DNA of 64,000 bases from an uncultured Sphingobacteriaceae bacterium (GCA_946480915.1 CAMLLO010000002.1:62001-126000); one strand, 5' to 3'; shown: positions 26,625 to 35,498, numbered from the stretch's first letter. A program made the numbers and translations. Notes: a model not told the origin generated them from the sequence alone.

Positions 26625-27688
26625 ACGCATCAAAGAAGACCGTACTTTTAATTGAAGACAATCAGGATATACGTGAAAGTACGGCAGAAATACTTGAATT
26701 AGCAGGTTTTACCGTATATACTGCCGAGAATGGCAAAAAAGGTGTTGAACTCGCTCAGTCGCGCACACCTGATATTATTTTGTGCGACATTATGATGCCG
26801 GAGCTGGATGGGTACGGCGTTCTTTACCTGCTGAGTAAAAATGCTAACACAGCAGACATCCCTTTTATATTTCTGACAGCAAAAGCTGAACGGACCGATA
26901 TGCGTAAAGGGATGGAAATGGGAGCGGACGACTATTTAACCAAACCTTTCGACGATATGGAATTGTTGAATGCGATAGAAAGTCGTTTACAAAAGAAAGA
27001 ACGGTCCATTAAAAATGCCGGAAATGCCGCTTCTCTAGAATCCTTACTTGATGAAGCCCGTTCTTCCAAATTATTGAATGAACTTTCTGTGAACAGCCGC
27101 ATCCGCGCTTATAAGAAAAAGCAGAACATTTACATGGACGGCGACCAGGCGCTAAACGTGTATCTGGTAAAAAGCGGAAAAGTAAGAACGTTTATGGTTT
27201 ACCAGGATGGACGTGAAATTGTAACGGGGATGTTTACAACAGGCGATTTTTTAGGATATGAAGCCGTGCTTCTAAACAAGCCGTATCCTGAAAATGCAGA
27301 AGCTCTTGACTCTGCAGAACTTCATCTGATACCTAGAAACGACTTTAATGCCTTGTTATTCAAAGATTTGGGAATTGCTAAAAAGTTCATAGAACTGCTT
27401 TCAGGCAATCTTCAGGAAAAGCAAGAGCAACTCTTAAAGCTCGCTTATAATTCTGTTAGAAAAAGAGTAGCCGACGCACTGATAGATTTGGCAAGAAAAT
27501 TTGCGGGAGCAACAGTAGAAACCTGCGAGATCAAAGTTTCACGTGATGATCTGGCCGCAATGGTTGGCACAGCAAACGAAACTATCAGCCGCACCCTGGC
27601 GGATTTTAAAGAAGAGAGATTAATTGAAAAAGAAGGCAGCATCATCAAAATCCTATCCCTTGAAAGATTAAAGCGAATAAAACAGTAA
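26621..27688 (+). CDS. Response regulator with CRP/FNR-type DNA-binding output
   Basis: A 355-residue fusion. The receiver domain occupies residues 5-125 (acidic pocket E12, D13; phosphorylation site D56 in CDIMMP; K108 in LTKPF). A CRP-like effector domain covers about 155-275. The winged helix-turn-helix (about 280-350) reads VSRDDLAAMVGTANETISRTLADFKEE. The recognition helix has E320, S323 and R324, the E-x-x-S-R set that FNR uses to read TGAT/ATCA, not the R-E-x-x-x-R of CRP. Only two cysteines are present (C55, C302), so no FNR-type iron-sulfur cluster is possible. Phosphorylation by the upstream kinase should replace that signal. The target sites in this window are listed separately. 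Confidence 0.92.
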   Translation: MNASKKTVLLIEDNQDIRESTAEILELAGFTVYTAENGKKGVELAQSRTPDIILCDIMMPELDGYGVLYLLSKNANTADIPFIFLTAKAERTDMRKGMEMGADDYLTKPFDDMELLNAIESRLQKKERSIKNAGNAASLESLLDEARSSKLLNELSVNSRIRAYKKKQNIYMDGDQALNVYLVKSGKVRTFMVYQDGREIVTGMFTTGDFLGYEAVLLNKPYPENAEALDSAELHLIPRNDFNALLFKDLGIAKKFIELLSGNLQEKQEQLLKLAYNSVRKRVADALIDLARKFAGATVETCEIKVSRDDLAAMVGTANETISRTLADFKEERLIEKEGSIIKILSLERLKRIKQ

Positions 27689-27710
27689 AAGTGATTAAGA
27701 TCACTTTTAC
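27685..27710. promoter_or_regulatory. Strong FNR-type operator upstream of ldh-hemN
   Basis: An 11-base perfect inverted repeat, GTAAAAGTGAT with ATCACTTTTAC around TAAG, with TGAT-N4-ATCA at its core. It begins at the stop codon of the regulator gene. Its centre is about 52 bases upstream of the -7 box at 27749, compatible with class I activation (near -61 to -66 from the start). It could also form an RNA hairpin at the end of the upstream transcript. Confidence 0.7.
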
Positions 27711-27715
27711 CTTTG
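27708..27715 (+). promoter_or_regulatory. Alternative -7 box overlapping the FNR-type operator
   Basis: TACCTTTG matches TAnnTTTG exactly but overlaps the right half of the operator. If used, this promoter would be blocked by bound regulator while the downstream one is activated. Confidence 0.35.
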
Positions 27716-27748
27716 ATTAGCCTCATACCCTGGCCCCGACAACCGCAG

Positions 27749-27756
27749 TACTTTTG
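27749..27756 (+). promoter_or_regulatory. -7 promoter box of the ldh-hemN operon
   Basis: TACTTTTG matches TAnnTTTG exactly, 18 bases before the ATG at 27775. No -33 TTTG is present at the usual spacing, consistent with dependence on the operator upstream. Confidence 0.6.
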
Positions 27757-27774
27757 TTATTAAACTAATGGAGT

Positions 27775-28791
27775 ATGAAAGCGGTTGCATACAGCAGTAA
27801 GATTTGCGAAAAAGAACTACTTATTAAGGCTAATAATAAGAAGCATGATATTACTCTGATATCGAACAGGCTCACCCTTGATACTATTTCTTACGCTAAA
27901 GGAAAAGATGCTGTTCTGGTTTTTTCCTGCGACGACCTTTCCGCCCCTATCCTTTCAAAGTTAAAGGAAATGGGTGTTAAATATATCTCCACCCGCTCTA
28001 CAGGAACAGATCATATTGATTTAAAAGAGGCCGAACGGCTTGGTTTAAAGGTTGGGAACGTCCCCGCTTATTCTCCCGAATCTGTTGCAGAACATGCAAT
28101 TACATTAATCCTTTCATTAGTACGAAACATTGTTGCCGCCCATAAGCAAATGCTGGAACATGATTTCAGCTTAAACAGTCTGGTGGGTTACACCATAAGA
28201 AATAAAACCGTTGGCATCGTAGGATTGGGACGCACGGGGCAAGCGCTCGCGCAAATCTTAACAGGTTTTGGGGCCAGAATTCTGGTAAGCGATACAGAAG
28301 ATGTAAGCGCCCTTTGTCAAACCTACGGCGCTACCCAGGTCTCTTTTGATGATCTTTTGAAACAATCTGACATCATATCCTTTCATGTACCCTTAAACGA
28401 TTCTACCCGTCATATGGTAAATGTTAAAACCATTGGCAAGATGAAAACCGGAGTAATTCTGATTAATGTTAGCCGTGGCGCTGTATTTAACAGCAAAGAG
28501 GTTCTTGAAGCCTTACAAAATGAAAAGATAAGTAAGCTTGGGATGGATGTGTATGAATTTGAACACAATGTATTCTTCTTTAATCACAGTAAAAGCCCGA
28601 TTGAAGACCCTTTACTTCAGGCATTTATAGATCATCCGAGAGTACTGCTAACTCCCCACATGGCATTTCTAACGGAAGAAGCTATCCATGTAATTTCCGA
28701 AAAAACCATTTCAAATCTTGACTCGTGGGAGGCCGAAAAAAACACGGCAAATGCCGGCCTGGACCAAGATACTGCTATTGTTTCCTGTTAA
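27775..28791 (+). CDS. ldhA: D-lactate dehydrogenase (2-hydroxyacid dehydrogenase family)
   Basis: A 338-residue NAD-dependent enzyme that reduces pyruvate to D-lactate, a fermentation step that regenerates NAD. The Rossmann motif is GIVGLGRTGQA (about residues 148-158). The catalytic arginine lies in NVSRGAVF, and the catalytic histidine in LLTPHMAFLT (about residue 299). The YEFEHNVFFFNHS segment before it is typical of the LdhA branch rather than of phosphoglycerate or glycerate dehydrogenases. It is first in an operon with hemN 12 bases downstream, behind the FNR-type operator, which fits induction at low oxygen. Confidence 0.9.
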   Translation: MKAVAYSSKICEKELLIKANNKKHDITLISNRLTLDTISYAKGKDAVLVFSCDDLSAPILSKLKEMGVKYISTRSTGTDHIDLKEAERLGLKVGNVPAYSPESVAEHAITLILSLVRNIVAAHKQMLEHDFSLNSLVGYTIRNKTVGIVGLGRTGQALAQILTGFGARILVSDTEDVSALCQTYGATQVSFDDLLKQSDIISFHVPLNDSTRHMVNVKTIGKMKTGVILINVSRGAVFNSKEVLEALQNEKISKLGMDVYEFEHNVFFFNHSKSPIEDPLLQAFIDHPRVLLTPHMAFLTEEAIHVISEKTISNLDSWEAEKNTANAGLDQDTAIVSC

Positions 28792-28803
28792 AGCATTTCC
28801 AGC

Positions 28804-30144
28804 ATGACTTCAGAGCTAATAAAAAAATATAACGTTGCAGCCCCAAGATATACAAGTTACCCAACTGTTCCTTACTGGGATGCCGACAGTTGGAATCGGA
28901 AACAATGGTTTGAATCGATCAAGAAATCTTACGCAGAAAGCTCTTCAGAGGGTATAAGCCTATACGTTCATTTACCTTTTTGTGAAAGTTTATGCACCTA
29001 TTGTGGCTGCAACACGAGAATCACAAAAAATCACAGCGTAGAAGAACCGTACATAAATGCTGTACTTAAAGAATGGGAAATGTACTGCAATGTGCTTGGT
29101 TGCCGGCCAGCAATAAAAGAGATCCATTTGGGAGGCGGAACTCCCACATTTTTCGCACCCAAACACTTAAAAAAGCTTATCGATGGAATTATATCGAAGT
29201 CGATATTAACCAGCGACGCAGAATTCTCATTTGAAGCGCATCCGGCCAATACTACAGATGAACATCTAAAAACACTGTACAATCTCGGATTCAGAAGATT
29301 AAGCCTTGGCATACAAGACTTTGACCCCAAAGTTCAAGAGATAATAAATCGAAAGCAGAGTATTGAACAAGTGGAACATATTACTAAATATGCCCGCTAT
29401 ATCGGATATAACTCGATCAACTTCGATTTGATTTACGGCTTACCGCTACAAAAAATTTCCAGCGTAGAAAATACCATAAAAGAAGTTATAAAGCTGATGC
29501 CTGACCGTATTGCATATTATAGCTATGCGCATGTGCCGTGGATTAAACCCGGACAACGAAAATTCACGGAAGCGGATTTACCTGCCGACGATGAAAAACG
29601 AGCACTATATGAACGAGGTTGTGAATTGCTTTCGCATGCAGGCTATAAGAACATTGGCATGGATCATTTTTCTTTACCCACAGACAGTTTATACAAGGCA
29701 TCAGAAGGTGGTAAGCTTCACAGAAATTTTATGGGTTATACTCATCAGTACACCAAACTTTCATTAGGAATTGGAGTATCATCGATTAGTGACAGCTGGT
29801 ATGCTTTTGCGCAGAACATTAAAAAGCTTGAGCTATACCTCGAAAAAATAGAACGTGGAGAATTTCCATTAATGAAAGGTCATATTCTAAGCGAAAGTGA
29901 TCTGGAGTCCCGAAGAGAGATCTTAAATATTATGTGTAAAGGGTACACTGATATGAGAAGGACCAATTCGCAATTGGTCAAACGTTTACTACCTCTGCGA
30001 AGAGACGATCTGATAAAATTCAATTACAGAACCCTTTACGTCACTTCCCTTGGAAAGAATTTTTTAAGAAATATATGTATGGCTTTTGACGAACGCCTTT
30101 GGAACAGTCCTGCCGATGATCAAACATTCAGTAAGGCAGTTTAA
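28804..30144 (+). CDS. hemN: Oxygen-independent coproporphyrinogen III dehydrogenase
   Basis: A 446-residue radical SAM enzyme that decarboxylates coproporphyrinogen III to protoporphyrinogen IX without oxygen. The [4Fe-4S]-SAM motif is PFCESLCTYCGC (C60, C64, C67). HLGGGTPTFF, FEAHPANTT and RLSLGIQDFDPKVQEIINR are the expected HemN motifs, and the N-terminal YNVAAPRYTSYPTVPYW is typical of true HemN rather than HemW. It is coded between ldhA and an unknown protein in one operon, so heme synthesis and fermentation appear to be switched together. Confidence 0.95.
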   Translation: MTSELIKKYNVAAPRYTSYPTVPYWDADSWNRKQWFESIKKSYAESSSEGISLYVHLPFCESLCTYCGCNTRITKNHSVEEPYINAVLKEWEMYCNVLGCRPAIKEIHLGGGTPTFFAPKHLKKLIDGIISKSILTSDAEFSFEAHPANTTDEHLKTLYNLGFRRLSLGIQDFDPKVQEIINRKQSIEQVEHITKYARYIGYNSINFDLIYGLPLQKISSVENTIKEVIKLMPDRIAYYSYAHVPWIKPGQRKFTEADLPADDEKRALYERGCELLSHAGYKNIGMDHFSLPTDSLYKASEGGKLHRNFMGYTHQYTKLSLGIGVSSISDSWYAFAQNIKKLELYLEKIERGEFPLMKGHILSESDLESRREILNIMCKGYTDMRRTNSQLVKRLLPLRRDDLIKFNYRTLYVTSLGKNFLRNICMAFDERLWNSPADDQTFSKAV

Positions 30145-30167
30145 TTGAACTTTAATTGAATATAACA

Positions 30168-31952
30168 ATGAGCCACAGTTTTCACATCCCGGTTTTAGGA
30201 CTCGGATTTTCAATTGACACCCCACTTAAAGTTGCCAGATACGGCATATCTTCTGTTGTCTCTGTTGTAGATGATGAACTGATAGAACGGATGCGTCAGC
30301 ATCATTCGGAGAAAAACAAGCTACCTTTTTTGCCCATCAAAAAAACAGATGAGGACCACAGGGCCAAACGGATTACCGCCTATCTTAACTTATTAAACAC
30401 TTTGGTAGACTTACAGGTTACAGAGTTAAAGAGGCGTGAATTTACACCTGAATCAGACCTTACCCGGTACTTTGATTTACTGCCTGATGACTCAAAGCAG
30501 AAACAGGCATATAATGAAATGCTACTTGAAACTGACTTAAGTCAAAAAAAAATCCTTCAGGAAAAACTGAGATCAAACCTTCAAAAAGGCTCTATAGAAG
30601 TAAACATTATGTCTAAAGTAGACAAAATGAACTTTGGAAAAGATGGCATTTCAATCGGCGACAAATTTACAGATGCCCTTGCATCGTTAAGAGGCTTTGC
30701 GGAAAGCGATCTAAGTTCTTCTCTTATCCTGTCAGCAGGAATGAATCCACGGCTTTACAGCTATCTGGCAGAGTTTGATTGCTTTAATCCAAAAGTAGAT
30801 TCTGTTTTAAAGAAAAAGATCGTGTTAAAGGTGAGCGATTTTAGATCCGCTTTAATACAGGCCAAGTTCCTGGCAAAAAAAGGACTTTGGGTACACGAAT
30901 TTAGAATTGAATCGGGCTTAAACTGCGGAGGTCATGCCTTTGCCACGGAGGGCTATTTGCTGGGCCCTATCCTTCAGGAATTTAAAGATAAACGCACGGA
31001 GATGACCACCGAGCTTTATGGAATCTACAAGGCATTTCATAAAACCGAAGGTGAAATTGACGTTGAACAGCCTTCTACCAGGATATCTGTACAAGGCGGA
31101 ATAGGAACTGCCGAAGAGAACACTTTTCTGCAAAGGTATTACAACCTTGATGGAACAGGCTGGGGAAGTCCTTTTCTGCTGGTTCCGGAAGCAACAAACG
31201 TTGACAAAGATACGCTCAACCTGTTGAAGGATGCTACATCAAAAGACTTTTACATAAGTGGAGCTTCTCCATTGGGTATTCCGTTTAATAATTTCCGAAA
31301 AAGTACCGCCGAAATTCAACGACTTGACAGAATAGCAAAAGGCAGACCGGGCAGTCCTTGTAATAAAAAATTTTTGGTTTCGAATACTGAATTTACTACT
31401 GAAGCCATTTGTACTGCATCTCGCGAATATCAGAATTTGAAAATAAAACAACTTCAGGCGGCACAGCTTTCAGCGGAACAGTACGACTTTCAATTCAAGC
31501 AGGTAACTGAGAAGCTATGTTTGTGCGAAGGACTATGCTCCTCGGCGTATATTAAAAACAACATGCTTAAAGCGCGCGAAAACCCGGCAGTAGCTATTTG
31601 CCCCGGGCCAAATACAGCATTCTTTTCAGGCATTTACTCCCTTGATGAAATGGTGAAGCACATATATGGTAAACTTAACCTGCTCAAAAATGTCAATCGT
31701 CCTAACATTTTCATCAATGAACTTAAACTATATGTAGATTATCTTAAAAAGGATATCGAGAACAGTGCGCAAGAAATGACGGATAAAAAGGTTCAGCAGC
31801 TTGAACGTTTTAAAGAACAATTGCTTAATGGAATAGAATATTACCACCAGCTTTTTCCAAACATTCAAAAGTTCTGTGAATCGTGCAGCAAAACTTTCCA
31901 ACATGAGCTTAGGAGTTTAGATGCTCAAATTCAGCAGCTACAATTGAATTAG
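30168..31952 (+). CDS. Conserved protein of unknown function in the ldh-hemN operon
   Basis: A 594-residue protein without a signal peptide that I cannot assign to a characterised family. The N-terminal strand-loop VLGLGFSIDTPLKVARYGI and later GLNCGGHAFATEGYLLGP and RISVQGGIGTAEE look like phosphate- or flavin-binding turns of a TIM barrel, as in glutamate synthase or nitronate monooxygenase; this is only a visual likeness. The C-terminal third has cysteine clusters (CLCEGLC near residue 445, C-P-G-P near 480, CESC near 570) that could hold a metal or Fe-S cluster. The ATG at 30168 is preferred over the TTG at 30156. It lies 23 bases behind hemN, so it is probably a low-oxygen redox enzyme. 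Confidence 0.75.
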   Translation: MSHSFHIPVLGLGFSIDTPLKVARYGISSVVSVVDDELIERMRQHHSEKNKLPFLPIKKTDEDHRAKRITAYLNLLNTLVDLQVTELKRREFTPESDLTRYFDLLPDDSKQKQAYNEMLLETDLSQKKILQEKLRSNLQKGSIEVNIMSKVDKMNFGKDGISIGDKFTDALASLRGFAESDLSSSLILSAGMNPRLYSYLAEFDCFNPKVDSVLKKKIVLKVSDFRSALIQAKFLAKKGLWVHEFRIESGLNCGGHAFATEGYLLGPILQEFKDKRTEMTTELYGIYKAFHKTEGEIDVEQPSTRISVQGGIGTAEENTFLQRYYNLDGTGWGSPFLLVPEATNVDKDTLNLLKDATSKDFYISGASPLGIPFNNFRKSTAEIQRLDRIAKGRPGSPCNKKFLVSNTEFTTEAICTASREYQNLKIKQLQAAQLSAEQYDFQFKQVTEKLCLCEGLCSSAYIKNNMLKARENPAVAICPGPNTAFFSGIYSLDEMVKHIYGKLNLLKNVNRPNIFINELKLYVDYLKKDIENSAQEMTDKKVQQLERFKEQLLNGIEYYHQLFPNIQKFCESCSKTFQHELRSLDAQIQQLQLN

Positions 31953-31986
31953 TTTGATAGGTGGTAATAATTCAAGCAATGAGAAG

Positions 31987-32538
31987 CTAAACCCTTAAAC
32001 AGCTTTTCTGCAACACGATTGTATCAATCCACTGTTGCTGTTTTTCAGGACTAAAAAAACGTGAAGGAGTCTCCAGTTTACAAACGCGGAGATTCCTTTT
32101 TTTACAATAATCTGCAATCAGGCTACTCTTAGCTTTGATATTCGGAGCGCCGTTAAACGTTTTCCTGGTGAAGTAAACGGCCTTTAAATTCGGTAAGCTG
32201 TCAATTAAGGATACAACATCCTTCCACTCTTGTACATGACTATCTATATAGGAATCATCTACATTTCCTTCTTCGCCTTCGGGTACATCAAGGGCATCAA
32301 TTAAGTCTGCAAAATCAATTTTGTATTTTCCCATAAACTCGCGTTTCTCTAAAAGCGTGGCTTCTTTAAGAGAATCGAGTCCCCAGCATTGCGGCAGTAA
32401 ATGCCATAGAAAACTCTTCGCTCTTCCATAAAAAAAATCCGGAGCCTCTGCGCTATCAGCGCTAAAATTGCCCAATATAAGAATTTCTGTTTTTGGACTA
32501 GCCTGATATTGTCTGAACTTATTTAAGATGATTGGCAT
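31987..32538 (-). CDS. Uracil-DNA glycosylase superfamily protein
   Basis: A 183-residue protein with the start of the UDG fold: TEILILGNFSADSAEAPDFFYGRAKSFLWHLL, comparable to LGS.PG...YG.p.N.FW in the hypoxanthine/uracil-DNA glycosylase group. A later FTRKTFNGAPN and the C-terminal LETPSRFFSP correspond to the second conserved region. Such enzymes remove deaminated bases, but the catalytic residue cannot be fixed here, so activity is uncertain. The ATG at 32538 is preferred over the GTG at 32562, because the GTG overlaps an exact -7 promoter box (32562-32569, minus strand). Confidence 0.7.
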   Translation of the reverse strand: MPIILNKFRQYQASPKTEILILGNFSADSAEAPDFFYGRAKSFLWHLLPQCWGLDSLKEATLLEKREFMGKYKIDFADLIDALDVPEGEEGNVDDSYIDSHVQEWKDVVSLIDSLPNLKAVYFTRKTFNGAPNIKAKSSLIADYCKKRNLRVCKLETPSRFFSPEKQQQWIDTIVLQKSCLRV

Positions 32539-32561
32539 ATATGGATTAATTCTGCTTGTCA

Positions 32562-32569
32562 CAAAAATA
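32562..32569 (-). promoter_or_regulatory. -7 promoter box of the UDG-like gene
   Basis: TATTTTTG on the minus strand matches TAnnTTTG and overlaps the upstream GTG codon, which argues for the internal ATG as the true start. Confidence 0.45.
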
Positions 32570-32652
32570 GATTAATTATTATGGGGTGCGCTCGTTTCTG
32601 TTTTTATAATTTGCATTAGCGTATTTAAATTCATCTCAGAGCGACTTTAGCA

Positions 32653-32660
32653 TATTTTTG
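32653..32660 (+). promoter_or_regulatory. -7 promoter box of the lipoprotein gene
   Basis: TATTTTTG matches TAnnTTTG, about 70 bases upstream of the lipoprotein ATG. No -33 element is seen. Confidence 0.4.
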
Positions 32661-32729
32661 ACCATTGATAGATATCCAGCATTTTCTTAATACAGGTTCT
32701 GTAACGATTGAAGCGAGTTATACGTCTTA

Positions 32730-33317
32730 ATGAAAACAAACCTTTTCATGAGAAAAATATTCTGCCTCCCCGCCTTACTATTATTAATTGTCGCGGCCTG
32801 CAAAAAGGACGAAAGCCCCTATTTAGATATAGATAAAGCATCCGCACAGATGAGCCGGAGTTTTTATTATCATGAAGAAAATCTCACAATAGCACAAACT
32901 TATGTGCAACATATAAACCACTCAGGTAAGTTTGATATAGATGGAAACCTTGTTTTAAATTTCAATATCCCGTTCAAAAATGGAAGAGATGAGGTCACCT
33001 TTATAATAGAGAAGGATAAAATAAAAAGGGGTATTATTGGAACCTATGAAATAAACACGTCAATAGTCGCCGATGTTACAGCCTTTTATGTATATCGCTT
33101 AACTACATCTTCTTCAAGCAGGCTTTTACCGGAAAGCTCAACAGGAGTGTTAACAATAACCGGGTACGATAGTGAGTCTAAAACCTTAACGGGAAATTAC
33201 AGGCTTACAATTAATAGTTTTAACGATCCAGCTTCCATTGCGCTGCCTAATATTAAAAAAACAACCACGTCTGTTTCAGGCATCTTCGAAAATGTTAAAC
33301 TAAAAACTACAGAGTAA
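32730..33317 (+). CDS. Predicted lipoprotein of unknown function
   Basis: A 195-residue protein whose N-terminus is a lipoprotein signal: a hydrophobic stretch, then LIVAAC and KKD, so it is lipidated at cysteine 24 (or 18 if the ATG at 32748 is used, which gives a more typical signal length). The mature part is beta-rich with no motif I recognise. It has no operon partner: the next gene is convergent and ends 13 bases downstream. Confidence 0.7.
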   Translation: MKTNLFMRKIFCLPALLLLIVAACKKDESPYLDIDKASAQMSRSFYYHEENLTIAQTYVQHINHSGKFDIDGNLVLNFNIPFKNGRDEVTFIIEKDKIKRGIIGTYEINTSIVADVTAFYVYRLTTSSSSRLLPESSTGVLTITGYDSESKTLTGNYRLTINSFNDPASIALPNIKKTTTSVSGIFENVKLKTTE

Positions 33318-33329
33318 GGAAGAAGAAAC

Positions 33330-34616
33330 TTATACTCCTTCCACGATCACGGCGTCTAAATTTGGAGCGGCTACATAGTTTCCTTTAGTTTTCTGTTGTA
33401 CATAGCTGTTGATGATGTAAATCAATACTATAGCAACAATCATAGAAATGATCACGACTAAACCTAAGGTATCGTAATGGTCTATTTTGCCGCTGCTTCT
33501 CTGCACAACTATTAATCCGGCAATAGCCGAAGCAACACCACCAGAAAATTGCTGTACAGATGAATTAATGCTCATAAATGCTCCCCGGTCCTGCGGTTCA
33601 GGAATGGCTGTCATGAGTGCAGAAGCAGAAATCATTCGGGAAGAGATACCCACAAAAAGAACAACATTTATAGAGATTACCATCCACAAAGGTGTAATTC
33701 CTAAGCTGGTATAAATTGCTACCATGACCATACTGATAATAGAACCTGCAAAAAACACCTTAAATTTTCCTATTCTATCACTTACTTTTCCAATTAGGGG
33801 ACCAAATATTATAGAAAACACACCGGTAACACCATAGAGTATTGGTAATTGATCGCGGGTTAAACCCATATTGTTTATTCCGAATGCAGTCCCGAAAGGC
33901 ATCAGCATAAAGCCTCCGGTAGCCAGGCAGGTGGTTCCAACAAAGGCTTTTAGATAATTAGAATTCGAAACTGTTTTAAACATGTGCTGAAAAGGATGAC
34001 GATCAGATTTAAATTTAAGATGCTCGGTAACGGGTTTCAAATACAGTAAAATAAAAAGTCCGAGGAAAATTCCGAAGCCAGCAATCATCCAGAACGGGGC
34101 GTGCCATCCGAAACTATTTGATAATATTAGTCCCACAGGTAAGCCAAAAATCTGGCTGGCAGCGAAGGCAGACTGAACAAATCCCATTACCCTGCCGCGC
34201 TGATCGAGTCGGAACAAATCGCTGATAATAGCAAAACTCACTGAGCTAATAACGCCCCCAAATATACCGGTTACAATCCTGGCGACAAGTAAGAGCGGAT
34301 AGGTTGGAGCGATAGCGCAAAGTAGAGTACCAACGATAAATCCCGTATAAAAGAACAACAAGAGTTTTTTCCGGTCAAACTTATCTGCAAAGCCGGCGGC
34401 TAACACTCCCGATGCTCCGGCGCTAAAGGCATAAGCCGAAACAACCAGCCCAAACTGCGAAGTAGTAATATGTAACTCTTCAAGAAGTCGCTCACCCAAG
34501 GGTGAAAGCACCATAAAATCGAGAACGATAGTAAATTGTAGAGACGCTAAGATCGTTATTACGAACACCTGATATTTCGAGAATCCACTCTCGTTACCTG
34601 CTTGGATATTGTCCAT
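33330..34616 (-). CDS. MFS transporter
   Basis: A 428-residue inner-membrane protein with 12 predicted helices. The MFS loop 2-3 motif appears as AGFADKFDRKKLLLFF (about residues 77-92), and loop 8-9 carries GPLIGKVSDRIGKFKVF. The N-terminal VLDFMVLSPLGERLLEEL resembles the sugar- or drug-efflux branch (DHA1). The substrate is unknown. It stands alone, with no regulator beside it. Confidence 0.88.
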   Translation of the reverse strand: MDNIQAGNESGFSKYQVFVITILASLQFTIVLDFMVLSPLGERLLEELHITTSQFGLVVSAYAFSAGASGVLAAGFADKFDRKKLLLFFYTGFIVGTLLCAIAPTYPLLLVARIVTGIFGGVISSVSFAIISDLFRLDQRGRVMGFVQSAFAASQIFGLPVGLILSNSFGWHAPFWMIAGFGIFLGLFILLYLKPVTEHLKFKSDRHPFQHMFKTVSNSNYLKAFVGTTCLATGGFMLMPFGTAFGINNMGLTRDQLPILYGVTGVFSIIFGPLIGKVSDRIGKFKVFFAGSIISMVMVAIYTSLGITPLWMVISINVVLFVGISSRMISASALMTAIPEPQDRGAFMSINSSVQQFSGGVASAIAGLIVVQRSSGKIDHYDTLGLVVIISMIVAIVLIYIINSYVQQKTKGNYVAAPNLDAVIVEGV

Positions 34617-34785
34617 TTGATAGGTTTAAATCAATAATACTGAAATCATAATACAACTTTCCCAAGAAAGACCGATGCAGATCTTCCGCTTCAAAACACG
34701 CCAAAATTGAGCCCAAATATATTAAATGACGGCGCTTTTTTTTATTTAACAAAACGGCGAACTATAACGAGCAGACCTAACACTT

Positions 34786-34811
34786 AAAAGTCAGCACCAT
34801 GGCTGACTTTT
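34786..34811 (-). terminator. Terminator after the SYLF gene
   Basis: A 10-base-pair perfect stem (AAAAGTCAGC with GCTGACTTTT) around ACCATG, 22 bases beyond the stop of the SYLF gene on the minus strand. Confidence 0.6.
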
Positions 34812-34832
34812 GAATGAGTTTTAAGAGAAGAT

Positions 34833-35498
34833 TTAAAAATTTCTTAAAGCTTTTTTGAGTTCAACCACTTCTGTCTTTGTCGACTTTTTCGCATTAAAAA
34901 TAGAAGACGGCTTATATCCTACTTTGTAAAAGTTTTTATTAGCACTGTCATCTGCAGAAAGTCGTGATCCGTCTAATGCAATTCCGGCGAACAGCCCTTT
35001 GCTTCTGGAATATGAATACACTTCAGCATCAAGGTCAATATCAGTGTTGGCAGATGAACTTCTTCCTACGGGTCCCGCCGCAACTGAGACATCTCCACCA
35101 ATGGTAAATTCACCTTTTTCAAGACTAGACAAAGCAGTTCCTTTTATAAATACCAGTACCAGATCAATTGCCTGAACACCAGCCTGAAACCCAATACTTC
35201 CTCCTGTTAAAGTAACAAAAACTGGATTACTCCAGGTTCCATCAGCCTTTTTAACCATAGCAACACCTTTACCTCTTTGTCCTCCAATTCCTAATCCGGC
35301 TTTCACAAGGTTTGGAATAATTACAACACCCTGGGCTTTTTGCATAAGCCTGGATGACATATCTCCTTCCATTCCCGTAAACGACTTTAGTACTGCTGTT
35401 GATTTTTGTAATTTTTCAGTCTGTTGCTTTTGGCCGAATGACACCGTTCCTATAAATAGAAAAACCAATAGCAGACTCATAATTTTTAATGTTTTCAT
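34833..35498 (-). CDS. Exported SYLF (YSC84) domain protein
   Basis: A 221-residue protein with a signal peptide (about 1-22, ending VSFGQ). The rest is a SYLF domain: AQGVVIIPNLVKAGLGIGGQRGKGVAM, then FVTLTGGSIGFQAGVQAIDLVLVF, and VSVAAGPVGR. In eukaryotes this domain binds phosphoinositides. In bacteria it occurs in exported, possibly membrane-associated stress proteins of unclear role. It has no operon partner. Confidence 0.9.
   Translation of the reverse strand: MKTLKIMSLLLVFLFIGTVSFGQKQQTEKLQKSTAVLKSFTGMEGDMSSRLMQKAQGVVIIPNLVKAGLGIGGQRGKGVAMVKKADGTWSNPVFVTLTGGSIGFQAGVQAIDLVLVFIKGTALSSLEKGEFTIGGDVSVAAGPVGRSSSANTDIDLDAEVYSYSRSKGLFAGIALDGSRLSADDSANKNFYKVGYKPSSIFNAKKSTKTEVVELKKALRNF

Noticed and set aside
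34590..34640. TTGAT...ATCAA repeat before the MFS gene
   Set aside because: The spacer is about 8 bases and the sequence is A/T-rich, so it does not fit the regulator motif.
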